From Solirubrobacterales bacterium (GTDB lineage Bacteria; Actinomycetota; Thermoleophilia; Solirubrobacterales; Solirubrobacteraceae): a DNA stretch of 9,168 bases. Positions 1-5,808 of the stretch are shown piece after piece. Under the pieces are notes generated by a model. It saw only the letters and a program-made list of their open reading frames with translations. It made no database searches and had not been told where the DNA came from. Positions within the stretch are counted from its first letter, which is position 1, and every line of letters starts with the position of its first letter. A program made the position numbers and the translations under genes. Location of the stretch: contig JAOPZO010000061.1 of the NCBI GenBank assembly GCA_025964065.1, positions 1-9,168 on the forward strand. Direction: 5' to 3'.

Positions 1-1599
1 CTCCTCGCGCGCGATCCAAGTCAGCGCGATGCGGGCCGCCGCGGCCTCCTCGGCCGTGAGCGCCGGAACCTCCGTCGGCGCCGGGAGCTGCGTCAGCGCC
101 CGGGCGGTGCGGCGCGCGAGGTCCTCGGCCGAGAGCACCTCGCCCCAGTCGACGATCCGCCCGCCCACGAGGAAGACCGCGTCGGCGCGGTGGCCGTCCG
201 GGTGCTCCGCGAGCACGAGCCGCGGGTGGGCGTGCATCGCCTCGACCGCCGTCCCGAGCTTCGCGAGGAGCTCCCGCAGGCGCGCGCCGCGGCGGCGCAG
301 CCACGTCGCGCGCTCGTACGCGTGCTCCCGGGCGGCCGCGTGCATCTGGCGCTCGACGTGCAGCAGCAGGCCGCGGCCCGCCTCGCCGCCGCCCACGAGC
401 GCGAGCGCCTGGTCGAGCCGGCCGCGGTACGCGTTGGGGTCGAGGTCCTGCAGGCACGGCGAGAGGCAGCGGCCCATCTGCCCGTAGGCGCTGGGCCACT
501 CGCGCTTGGGCAGCGTCCGGCCGCAGTGCCGCAGGCCGAAGAGCGAGTTGAGCTGCTCCACGAGCTCGAGCGCCGCGTGCCTGCCCTGCAGCGGACCGAT
601 GTTCACGGCCCGCCCCGCCGCCGGCTCGGCGGCCACCTCGAGGATCGGGAACGGGATGTCGAGCCGGCAGCGCAGCCACACCTGCGACTCGACGTGCTTC
701 AGGTGCACGTTCCCCGGCGGCTTGAGCTCCTGCACCCGCCGGCGCTCGAGCAGGAGCGCGCCGAGCTCCGACGCCGTCGTCTCGTACTCCACGAGCTCGG
801 CCTGGGCGACCCAGTCCCCGTCGGGGGAGGAGGCCGCGAAGTGGGCGCGGGCGCGCGCCCGGACGTCCACGGACTTCCCGACGTAGAGCGGCTGGCCCGC
901 GCTGTTGCGGAACACGTAGATGCCCGGCTCCCGCGGCAGGTGCGAGGTGTCGAGCGCCCGGCGGCGGATCCCGCGCAGGCTCTGGCCGCCGTCCGTGGCG
1001 CCCGCGCGCACGCGCCGGGGTCGTGCGGGCTTCAGCAGCTCCCAGGCGTCGGCGAGCGTCGTTGCGTGCGCACACAGGCGCGGCAGCAGCGCGCAGAAGA
1101 CCCGCGCGCACGTCTCGGCGTCGGCGAGCGCGCGGTGCGTCACGCCGACCTCGACCCCCAGGTGCTCCGCGAGCGGCCCGAGCTTCCGCTGGCGCGCCAG
1201 CGGCGCCAGGCGCCGCGCGAGCGCCACCGTGCAGAGCACGGGCGGATCCGGCCAGCGCAGGCCTTCGCGCTGGAACGCCTGCCGCAGCACCCGCACGTCG
1301 AACTGGGCGGAGTGCGCGACGAGCACGCGGCCCCGCAGCAGCTCGGCGAGGTCGGGGAGCATCGCCTCGGCCGGCGGCGCCTCGTCGACCATCGCCTGCG
1401 AGATCCCCGTGAAGCGCTGGATGCCCCGCCCGAGCGGCGCCCGGACGGCGAGCAGCGTCTCCCAGCGCTCGTGGAGCTCCCCGCCCCCCACGAGGACGGC
1501 CCCGATCTCGGTGACCTCGCAGTCCGGGCCGGACTTCCCGTTGGTCTCCGTGTCGACGACGAGGTACTCGGCGGTGCGCAGGTGCGTGGTCTGGTCCAT
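1..1599 (-). CDS. DEDDh 3'-5' exonuclease fused to UvrC/Cho-like GIY-YIG endonuclease (3' end beyond window)
   Basis: The reading frame is open from ATG at 1599 to the window edge, giving 533 codons without a stop, so the C terminus is missing. Residues about 10-175 are a DnaQ-type exonuclease: D16 and E18 (Exo I, DTET), D101 in HSAQFD (Exo II), and H155 and D160 in HRALAD (Exo III, DEDDh type). Residues about 220-300 are a GIY-YIG nuclease like the UvrC N terminus: GIY 226-228, YVG 239-241, Arg247 and Glu285 in ALLLERR. A UvrC-like cysteine region follows (C359, C378, C382), then a UVR-type UvrB-binding helix at about 414-445. The UvrC second-incision RNase H-like domain is not visible. Known actinobacterial proteins share this DnaQ-UvrC layout; DNA repair or damage processing is the likely role. 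ATG 1599 is the only candidate start, because an in-frame TAG lies five codons upstream (1612-1614). There is no Shine-Dalgarno, so the message may be leaderless. Confidence 0.93.
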   Translation of the reverse strand, partial: MDQTTHLRTAEYLVVDTETNGKSGPDCEVTEIGAVLVGGGELHERWETLLAVRAPLGRGIQRFTGISQAMVDEAPPAEAMLPDLAELLRGRVLVAHSAQFDVRVLRQAFQREGLRWPDPPVLCTVALARRLAPLARQRKLGPLAEHLGVEVGVTHRALADAETCARVFCALLPRLCAHATTLADAWELLKPARPRRVRAGATDGGQSLRGIRRRALDTSHLPREPGIYVFRNSAGQPLYVGKSVDVRARARAHFAASSPDGDWVAQAELVEYETTASELGALLLERRRVQELKPPGNVHLKHVESQVWLRCRLDIPFPILEVAAEPAAGRAVNIGPLQGRHAALELVEQLNSLFGLRHCGRTLPKREWPSAYGQMGRCLSPCLQDLDPNAYRGRLDQALALVGGGEAGRGLLLHVERQMHAAAREHAYERATWLRRRGARLRELLAKLGTAVEAMHAHPRLVLAEHPDGHRADAVFLVGGRIVDWGEVLSAEDLARRTARALTQLPAPTEVPALTAEEAAAARIALTWIAREE

Positions 1600-1613
1600 C
1601 GAACGTGTGTTCT
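1600..1613 (-). promoter_or_regulatory. Putative LexA (SOS) box
   Basis: The sequence CGAACGTGTGTTCT contains GAAC-N4-GTTC at 1601-1612, the core of the LexA box known from Firmicutes and Actinobacteria. Its central bases GTGT also fit the RNRY consensus, and only the last flanking base departs. It abuts the start codon of the fusion nuclease (ATG at 1599) and overlaps the probable -10 element of that gene (TAGAAC, 1614-1609 on the minus strand). A repressor bound here would block transcription. The palindrome is seen directly; LexA binding is inferred. Confidence 0.65.
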
Positions 1614-1675
1614 ACATCGCGGGTCAGACGTCCTGCAGCGCGGCGTTCACCGGCGATGCCGACCGGGCACGGCTC

Positions 1676-1681
1676 TACCGT
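1676..1681 (+). promoter_or_regulatory. Possible -10 element (TACCGT) for the 73-residue protein gene
   Basis: TACCGT fits the TANNNT form of an actinobacterial -10 box. It would start transcription near 1688, leaving a leader of roughly 28 nt that contains the strong AGGAGG. I see no convincing -35. This is a weak call based on one hexamer and its position. Confidence 0.25.
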
Positions 1682-1716
1682 CCGCCGGGACAGCCGCTCA
1701 CCACCAGGAGGCAGCC

Positions 1717-1938
1717 ATGACGACGTTCGCCACCCATGCAGGCAGCAAGCTCGCCGCGCTCGAGGAGCGCACCCGGAACGTCTGGGGCACGTACCGCGAG
1801 AACCTCGTCGACCTCGACGGGGCCGCCTACGACCACGCCGAGCGCGCGGAGTGGGAGCACCTGCAGACCGAGCTGCGGGAGATCGCGGAGGAGCGCGCGC
1901 GCGCCCGCGCCGAGGACGAGGAGTCGGAAGCCGCCTGA
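1717..1938 (+). CDS. Small charged protein of unknown function (73 aa)
   Basis: ATG 1717 is preceded by AGGAGG at 1706-1711 with a 5-nt spacer, the best Shine-Dalgarno in the window, and this decides the start. The same frame stays open far upstream, but that part is antisense to the nuclease gene. The 73-residue product is rich in Glu, Arg and Ala. Residues about 10-26 and 36-70 look helical, the second ending in a highly charged Glu/Arg stretch compatible with a coiled coil or helical hairpin. There is no signal peptide, Cys or membrane segment, so it is probably cytoplasmic. It is divergent from the nuclease gene across 117 bp and is followed by a long GC hairpin, which suggests it is monocistronic. 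I do not recognise the family and propose no function. The strong ribosome site and local codon use support it being real. Confidence 0.72.
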   Translation: MTTFATHAGSKLAALEERTRNVWGTYRENLVDLDGAAYDHAERAEWEHLQTELREIAEERARARAEDEESEAA

Positions 1939-1945
1939 GCCACCC

Positions 1946-1981
1946 GGCGCCACCGGGGCGCGGCCGCGTCCCGGTGGCGCC
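1946..1981 (+). terminator. Long GC hairpin (terminator-like, no T tract)
   Basis: A perfect 12-bp inverted repeat (1946-1957 with 1970-1981) continues inward through a G-U pair and three G-C pairs (1959-1961 with 1966-1968). This leaves a GGCC tetraloop at 1962-1965 and a stem of 16 pairs. It starts 7 nt after the stop codon of the 73-residue protein gene. No T run follows, as is common for proposed terminators in very GC-rich actinobacteria. It could instead stabilise the mRNA 3' end. Confidence 0.6.
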
Positions 1982-2006
1982 ATGGCGCGTGGTGCCCGGT
2001 TCCGGT

Positions 2007-2012
2007 TAGGGT
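2007..2012 (+). promoter_or_regulatory. Probable -10 element (TAGGGT) for the lipoprotein gene
   Basis: TAGGGT matches the TAGNNT element seen before several genes here and lies just downstream of the GC hairpin that closes the previous gene. Transcription would start near 2019-2020, giving a leader of about 50 nt before ATG 2068. I see no clear -35 hexamer. Confidence 0.35.
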
Positions 2013-2067
2013 GCCGCGAGGCGCCTCGGGGCGTCGGCGTTCGGTTATGGAGAGCAAGGGTCGACAC

Positions 2068-2484
2068 ATGCGAAGGACCGCCGCACTGAGCACGACGCTG
2101 ATGGCACTCCTCGTCACGGGTTGCGGTGACGAGAAGAGCTACTCGAACGACCCGCGCCCGCCATCCCCCATCGTGCTGACGGCGTCGATCAACAACAACA
2201 AGGTGTCCGTCTCCCCCACGGAGTTCGGGGCCGGCCCGATCTCCCTCGTCATCACGAACCAGACGAGCGCCGCGCAGCAGATCACCTTCGAGACCGCCGG
2301 CAGCGAGGCGGGCTTCACGCAGCAGACCGGGCCGATCAACCCCGGCGACACCGCGACGCTGAAGGCCGACGTCCAGCGCCCCGGCGAGATCACGGTGAAG
2401 GTCCAGGGCGATGGCATCCGCCCGGCTTCGCTCGACGTCGGCCCGCGCCGCAAGAGCGCGCAGGACGAGCTGCTGCAGCCCTAG
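2068..2484 (+). CDS. Putative lipoprotein with small beta-sandwich-like domain (138 aa)
   Basis: From ATG 2068 the product starts MRRTAAL and runs through a hydrophobic stretch to the lipobox V16-T17-G18-C19. Signal peptidase II should cleave before C19 and leave a lipid-anchored protein outside the membrane. AAGGG at 2056-2060 with a 7-nt spacer supports this start. An upstream in-frame ATG (2047) would add the seven residues MESKGRH ahead of the signal peptide and is less likely. After a short Pro/Ser linker, residues about 35-125 are rich in Val, Thr and Gly with alternating beta-strand character (SLVITNQTSAAQQITFE, then TATLKADVQRPGEITVKV). This resembles a cupredoxin or immunoglobulin-like sandwich. 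There is no His or Met in the mature part and only the lipobox Cys, so it should not bind copper in cupredoxin fashion. Function unknown; possibly linked to the secreted protein gene 36 nt downstream. Confidence 0.82.
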   Translation: MRRTAALSTTLMALLVTGCGDEKSYSNDPRPPSPIVLTASINNNKVSVSPTEFGAGPISLVITNQTSAAQQITFETAGSEAGFTQQTGPINPGDTATLKADVQRPGEITVKVQGDGIRPASLDVGPRRKSAQDELLQP

Positions 2485-2496
2485 TTGCACCCGGCC

Positions 2497-2513
2497 CGGG
2501 CGCCCCGCGCCCG
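2497..2513 (+). terminator. Short GC hairpin between lipoprotein and secreted-protein genes
   Basis: A perfect 7-bp stem (2497-2503 with 2507-2513) closes a CCC loop. It begins 12 nt after the lipoprotein stop and ends 7 nt before ATG 2521. There is no T tract. It could be a weak terminator, or a structure that limits ribosome access to the next start. Confidence 0.35.
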
Positions 2514-2520
2514 TGCCACG

Positions 2521-3054
2521 ATGGGCCCCATGCACCGTCCCCCGCTCCGGCGTCTCGCCGTGCTGCTCGGCACCGCCGCGCTCGCCGTCCCCGCGCTCGC
2601 CCACGGGCAGGCCGCGCCGCCCGAGCCGACCGGCCCGGACTTCGAGGCGATCCTGACCGCGGACGCGAAGGTCACGAAGGCGGTGAAGGACGCGCTGGCG
2701 GACGACCGCGCCTTCGCGGCCCCCGCGGCGTTCGGCGACCTGACGGGCGACGGGACCTCCGACGCGGTGGTCCTCGTGAGCACCCCCGGAGCGAGCGGCG
2801 CGATCGCCGCCTATGTCCTCTCCGCGCTCGGCACGGACGACGGGGAGCTCCGGGTCGTCTACCGCAGCCAGTCGCTCTACCGCGCCTTCGTCCGCGCCTC
2901 CCGCGGCGCGCTCATCGTCCTGACCCCCTCGTACGCCCGCGGGGACGACGTGTGCTGCCCCACCGTCCGCCTCGAGCGCACCTACGTGTACGACCGGCGC
3001 GCCAAGGTCTTCCGCCGCACCGCCTCGCGCCGCCTCACCCGCACCGCCCGCTGA
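2521..3054 (+). CDS. Secreted protein of unknown function with DxTGDG motif (177 aa)
   Basis: The N terminus has basic residues (R6, R10, R11), a hydrophobic stretch at about 12-27, and Sec cleavage candidates after A27 (ALA) or A31 (GQA), so export is likely. There is no lipobox. Residues 73-84 (DLTGDGTSDAVV) resemble the Asp-rich turn of FG-GAP/VCBS repeats and of LppP/LprE-like actinobacterial exported proteins. The C-terminal half has beta-strand character with an adjacent Cys pair C145-C146 in DDVCCPTVR, then TYVYDRRAKVFRR and a basic tail. I assign no function; the LppP/LprE resemblance is recalled from motifs and was not searched. ATG 2521 and the in-frame ATG 2530 (174 aa) are both possible, and neither has a convincing Shine-Dalgarno. 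The gene lies 36 nt downstream of the lipoprotein gene and may be co-transcribed with it. Confidence 0.8.
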   Translation: MGPMHRPPLRRLAVLLGTAALAVPALAHGQAAPPEPTGPDFEAILTADAKVTKAVKDALADDRAFAAPAAFGDLTGDGTSDAVVLVSTPGASGAIAAYVLSALGTDDGELRVVYRSQSLYRAFVRASRGALIVLTPSYARGDDVCCPTVRLERTYVYDRRAKVFRRTASRRLTRTAR

Positions 3055-3077
3055 GCCGGGCCGTCCTGCGCGGGGCG

Positions 3078-3083
3078 TAGCGT
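3078..3083 (+). promoter_or_regulatory. Probable -10 element (TAGCGT) for corA-like gene
   Basis: TAGCGT ends 8 nt before GTG 3092, where there is no Shine-Dalgarno. This spacing would place the transcript start at or next to the start codon and give a leaderless message. No clear -35 is visible. Confidence 0.4.
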
Positions 3084-3091
3084 GCCCGCCA

Positions 3092-4021
3092 GTGCGAATC
3101 CTGAGCGCCCTCGACACCGCCGCCATCGGCGAGCTGCGCGATCGCGGCGAGTTCTTCTGGCTTGACCTGCACACCGCGGACGACGCGGTCGTCGAGCACC
3201 TCGGCCGGCTGTTCGGGTTCAACGAGCTGGCGCTCGAGGACTCCCGCGAGTTCGGGCAGCGCCCGAAGGTCGACGACTACGGCGACCACGTGCTCATCGT
3301 CTTCTTCGGTGTCGAGGCGGGTGAGCCCGTCGAGGTCCACTGCTACGTGACCGGCGAGACCGTCATCACGCTGCGCCGCGGTCACTGCTCCACGCTGAGC
3401 GCGGCCCACGATCGCCTGGGCCGCGTCGACGCGCGCTCGGAGGAGGAGGCGGTCTACCGCGTGCTCGACTCCCTCACCGACTCCTACTTCCCGGCGCTGG
3501 AGGCGATGGGGCGGGAGATCGACGACCTCGAGGAGGAGGCGTCGGAGTCGAGCGATCCCGAGGTCCGCACCCGCATCTTCGCCATGCGCAAGCGCCTCGT
3601 GGCGCTCCGGCGGGTCGTGGGCCCGCAGCGGGACATGTTCACGGCGGCCGGCGGCGTGATCGACCGCGTCCCCGGCCTGGACGTGGACCGGGCCCACGAC
3701 TTCTTCCGCGACATCCACGACCACCTCCTGCAGATCGCGGACATCATCGACACGAACCGCGAGCTGCTCACCGGGGCCCTGGACCTGCACGCCTCGGCGA
3801 TCAACCAGCGCGTGAACCAGGTCACCAAGCAGCTGACGCTCATCGCCACGATCTTCCTGCCGCTCACCTTCGTCACGGGCTTCTTCGGCCAGAACTTCGG
3901 CTGGATGGTCGACGGCATCGACACGGCGACGGACTTCCTCGCCTTCGGCGTGGGCGGCCTGGTCGCCGCGAGCGCCATGCTGATCTTCTACTTCGTCCGG
4001 AGCGGCTTCTTCGCGGACTGA
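3092..4021 (+). CDS. CorA-family divalent cation transporter with GQN signature (309 aa)
   Basis: This protein has the CorA architecture. An alpha/beta cytoplasmic domain spans about 1-130, followed by a long helical stretch (about 130-245) with the typical Glu-rich (DDLEEEASE) and basic (MRKRLVALRRVV) segments. Two C-terminal membrane helices lie at about 247-265 and 283-305. CorA proteins form pentamers in the cytoplasmic membrane and conduct Mg2+, Co2+ or Ni2+, or Zn2+ in ZntB. The signature loop after the first membrane helix reads FGQNFGWM, with G266-Q267-N268, so the Met of the usual GMN is Gln. Length 309 is normal. GTG 3092 gives the expected N terminus. The gene has its own promoter-like TAGCGT and ends 58 nt before ccrA. 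The family is certain; the ion is not. It need not be the housekeeping Mg2+ channel, so I give no gene symbol. Confidence 0.9.
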   Translation: MRILSALDTAAIGELRDRGEFFWLDLHTADDAVVEHLGRLFGFNELALEDSREFGQRPKVDDYGDHVLIVFFGVEAGEPVEVHCYVTGETVITLRRGHCSTLSAAHDRLGRVDARSEEEAVYRVLDSLTDSYFPALEAMGREIDDLEEEASESSDPEVRTRIFAMRKRLVALRRVVGPQRDMFTAAGGVIDRVPGLDVDRAHDFFRDIHDHLLQIADIIDTNRELLTGALDLHASAINQRVNQVTKQLTLIATIFLPLTFVTGFFGQNFGWMVDGIDTATDFLAFGVGGLVAASAMLIFYFVRSGFFAD

Positions 4022-4026
4022 CGGGG

Positions 4027-4032
4027 TAGGAT
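4027..4032 (+). promoter_or_regulatory. Probable -10 element (TAGGAT) for ccrA operon
   Basis: TAGGAT lies 46 nt upstream of the ccrA ATG and directly after the corA-like stop. The heptamer GTAGGAT recurs before ecm, and both copies have CCG close downstream. Transcription from here would give a leader of about 40 nt carrying AAGGA at 4064-4068. The -35 region is not recognisable. Confidence 0.4.
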
Positions 4033-4076
4033 CCGCCGCCGCAGCGCCCGCACCGAACGACCCAAGGAACGGATCC
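4029..4076. repeat. 7-bp inverted repeat flanking the ccrA leader
   Basis: GGATCCG at 4029-4035 and CGGATCC at 4070-4076 are perfect inverted copies 41 bp apart. The left arm overlaps the proposed -10 box and the right arm ends 2 nt before the ccrA ATG. It could be a pair of operator half-sites about four helical turns apart, or it could be chance. If transcription starts near 4039, the left arm is outside the mRNA and no RNA hairpin forms. Confidence 0.35.
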
Positions 4077-4078
4077 CC

Positions 4079-5338
4079 ATGGCAGTGGACCTCTCGAACG
4101 TGACGCAGGTTGAGACCGAGCCCGGCGAGCTGCCGGCGAAGATGGCCGCGTGGGTCATCCGCTCCGAGCGCCTGGGTGAGCCGCGCGACGCCTTCCAGCT
4201 CGAGGAGGTCGACGTCCCGGAGCCCGCGGCGTTCGAGGTCATCGTCCGCGTCATGGCCGCCGGCGTGAACTACAACAACGTCTGGGCGGCGCTCGGCGAG
4301 CCCGTCTCCGTCATGAAGTACGGCGACCACCCGGAGTTCGGGCACCACATCGGCGGCTCCGACGCGTCCGGCATCGTCTGGAAGGTCGGCCCCGGCGTCA
4401 CGCGCTGGAAGGTCGGCGACGAGGTCGTCGTCCACTGCAACCAGGCCTCCTACGAGGACGTCGAGGTCCATGGACTCGACCCGATGGCCGCGCCCTCGCA
4501 GCGCATCTGGGGCTACGAGACGACCTGGGGCTCCTTCGCGCAGTTCACGAAGGTCCAGGCGCAGCAGCTGCTCCCGAAGCCGCAGGCGCTCTCCTGGGAG
4601 GAGGCCGCCTCCTACGGCCTCGTCTACTTCACCGCCTGGCGCATGCTCATCACCCAGGCCAAGATCCGGGCCGGCTCGAAGGTCCTGGTCTGGGGCGGCG
4701 CGGGCGGCCTCGGCGTCTTCGCGATCCAGATCTGCAAGGCCGCGGGCGCCGAGTGCGTCGCGGTCGTCTCCAGCAAGGAGAAGGGCGAGCTCTGCATGCA
4801 GCTCGGCGCCAAGGGCTACGTGGACCGCCGGGACTTCAAGGACCTCGTCCGCACCTCCCCGCCGCAGACCGGCGCGGAGGAGAAGACGCGCTTCAAGGCC
4901 TCGAAGGCCTTCGGCAAGGCGGTCTCCGACATCCTCGGCGACGCCCCCGACGTCGTCTTCGAGCACGTCGGGCAGCAGACGTTCCCCACCTCGGTGCTCG
5001 TCGTCAAGCCCTTCGGCAAGGTCGTCATCTGCGCCGGCACCACGGGCTACAACCTGGACTTCGACGTCCGGTACCTGTGGATGAAGCAGAAGGAGATCAT
5101 CGGCTCGCACTTCGCGAACGCGTACGAGTGCACGAAGGCCAACGAGCTCATCGAGAGCGGCGCGGTGCGGCCCGTCCTCTCCCAGGTCCTCGGGTTCGAG
5201 GGCGTCGCCGAGGCCCACCAGCTCATGCGCGACAACAAGCACTCGGGGAAGATCGCCATCCTCGTCGGTGCCGAAGAAGAAGGCCAGGGCCGCACGGCAG
5301 ACGGACCTGGCGCCATCCACGCCGAAGTTGGAGCCTGA
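4079..5338 (+). CDS. ccrA: Crotonyl-CoA carboxylase/reductase
   Basis: Catalyses reductive carboxylation of crotonyl-CoA with NADPH and CO2 to ethylmalonyl-CoA, the key step of the ethylmalonyl-CoA pathway, in the cytoplasm. The 419-residue protein has the two-domain fold of medium-chain reductases. Residues about 1-180 are the GroES-like catalytic part (GVNYNNVW 62-69, HHIGGSDASG 89-98, WGYETTWGSFA 144-154), and GGAGGLG 206-212 marks the NADPH-binding Rossmann domain. Of the CO2-pocket residues known from the Kitasatospora setae enzyme (N81, F170, E171, H365), N66, E147 and H344 (GSHFAN) appear conserved, while F170 is matched by Y146. These features separate Ccr from ordinary crotonyl-CoA or quinone reductases. 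The start has AAGGA at 4064-4068, 10 nt upstream. The last 20 or so residues are a Gly/Glu-rich tail of no known role. The next gene starts 3 nt after the stop, so the two are probably co-transcribed. Residue equivalences were made by eye. Confidence 0.95.
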   Translation: MAVDLSNVTQVETEPGELPAKMAAWVIRSERLGEPRDAFQLEEVDVPEPAAFEVIVRVMAAGVNYNNVWAALGEPVSVMKYGDHPEFGHHIGGSDASGIVWKVGPGVTRWKVGDEVVVHCNQASYEDVEVHGLDPMAAPSQRIWGYETTWGSFAQFTKVQAQQLLPKPQALSWEEAASYGLVYFTAWRMLITQAKIRAGSKVLVWGGAGGLGVFAIQICKAAGAECVAVVSSKEKGELCMQLGAKGYVDRRDFKDLVRTSPPQTGAEEKTRFKASKAFGKAVSDILGDAPDVVFEHVGQQTFPTSVLVVKPFGKVVICAGTTGYNLDFDVRYLWMKQKEIIGSHFANAYECTKANELIESGAVRPVLSQVLGFEGVAEAHQLMRDNKHSGKIAILVGAEEEGQGRTADGPGAIHAEVGA

Positions 5339-5341
5339 CCT

Positions 5342-5680
5342 ATGGCCTACTCCGTCCACATCCCCTGGTACGCGACGGCGTTCCGCCCCGACAAGCTCGA
5401 GGCGGCGCTCGCCGACATCGCGCCCGTCGCGCTGCGCTACGGGGCGGTGCACTACTCCGTGTACCGCTCGCACGACGACCGCTACAAGTTCCTCCAGATC
5501 GCCGACTTCCGCACGAAGGCCGAGTGGGTCGCGTACTGGGACGGCCCGGAGTTCACGCGCTTCCGCACGCTGCACTCGGGCTGGTTCCAGGTGCCGGTGC
5601 TCTACGCGCCGCAGGACATCGCCGCGGAGGGGTCCATGCCGGACCTCGTCCCGAGCGGCGACCTCGACACCGCGGCCTAG
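5342..5680 (+). CDS. Small ABM/EthD-like dimeric alpha/beta-barrel protein (112 aa)
   Basis: ATG 5342 follows the ccrA stop by 3 nt and has GGAG at 5330-5333 with an 8-nt spacer, inside the end of ccrA, so translation is likely coupled. The 112-residue product is cytoplasmic and rich in aromatic residues. The order of strands and helices suggests the ferredoxin-like dimeric alpha/beta barrel of the antibiotic-biosynthesis-monooxygenase/EthD superfamily: a strand at about 2-8, a helix at 17-33, strands at 36-42 and 48-55, a helix with WVAYWDGPEF at 61-71, and a final strand at about 80-87 (FQVPVLY). There is no Cys and no obvious cofactor motif. Many such proteins act without cofactors or have unknown roles. 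Its place behind ccrA suggests a link to C4/C5 acyl-CoA metabolism, which is inference only. The superfamily call was made from pattern, not by search. Confidence 0.82.
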   Translation: MAYSVHIPWYATAFRPDKLEAALADIAPVALRYGAVHYSVYRSHDDRYKFLQIADFRTKAEWVAYWDGPEFTRFRTLHSGWFQVPVLYAPQDIAAEGSMPDLVPSGDLDTAA

Positions 5681-5690
5681 CCGCGCCTGC

Positions 5691-5748
5691 GCGCGTCGCT
5701 GGCGCCCCCGCGGGGGCGCCGGCGGCTGACGCGCTCGATCAGCGCGTC
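5691..5748 (+). terminator. Overlapping GC hairpins downstream of the ccrA operon
   Basis: A perfect 20-bp palindrome at 5701-5720 forms an 8-bp stem with a CGCG loop, 20 nt after the last stop of the operon. It is framed by GCGCGTC (5691-5697) pairing with GACGCGC (5728-5734). That same GACGCGCT (5728-5735) pairs perfectly with AGCGCGTC (5741-5748) across a CGATC loop, so two folds compete for one segment. There is no T tract. Since the facing genes converge here, it probably serves as a terminator, perhaps in both directions. Confidence 0.55.
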
Positions 5749-5782
5749 GTTCAGTCGGTGCGGTGCAGCGCCACGGCCCACA

Positions 5783-5808
5783 CCCTCGAGGACGCCCCCG
5801 TCCGAGGG
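5783..5808 (-). terminator. Hairpin downstream of clpS
   Basis: CCCTCG (5783-5788) pairs with CGAGGG (5803-5808), and GACG (5791-5794) pairs with CGTC (5799-5802). A two-base AG bulge and a CCCC loop complete the structure. It lies 17 nt past the clpS stop codon as read on the minus strand and is the likely end of the hydrolase-clpS transcript. It lacks a T tract. Confidence 0.45.

Noticed and set aside
190..1938. Long plus-strand open frame (about 580 codons) across the nuclease gene into the 73-residue gene
   Set aside because: It is antisense to a clear nuclease with all catalytic residues and its product is low-complexity Arg/Ala/Pro. Only the last 73 codons, with their own strong ribosome site, are real.
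2047..2067. Upstream ATG start for the lipoprotein
   Set aside because: It would put MESKGRH before the signal peptide. ATG 2068 has AAGGG at proper spacing and a classical n-region MRR.
4022..4078. Possible riboswitch in the ccrA leader
   Set aside because: The leader is only about 40-57 nt and shows no cobalamin or other known riboswitch elements.
3035..5575. 846-codon minus-strand open frame opposite corA-like and ccrA
   Set aside because: It mirrors codon bias of two well-supported genes, is rich in Arg, Asp, Val and Leu repeats without domain motifs, and crosses three genes. It is a GC-rich artefact.
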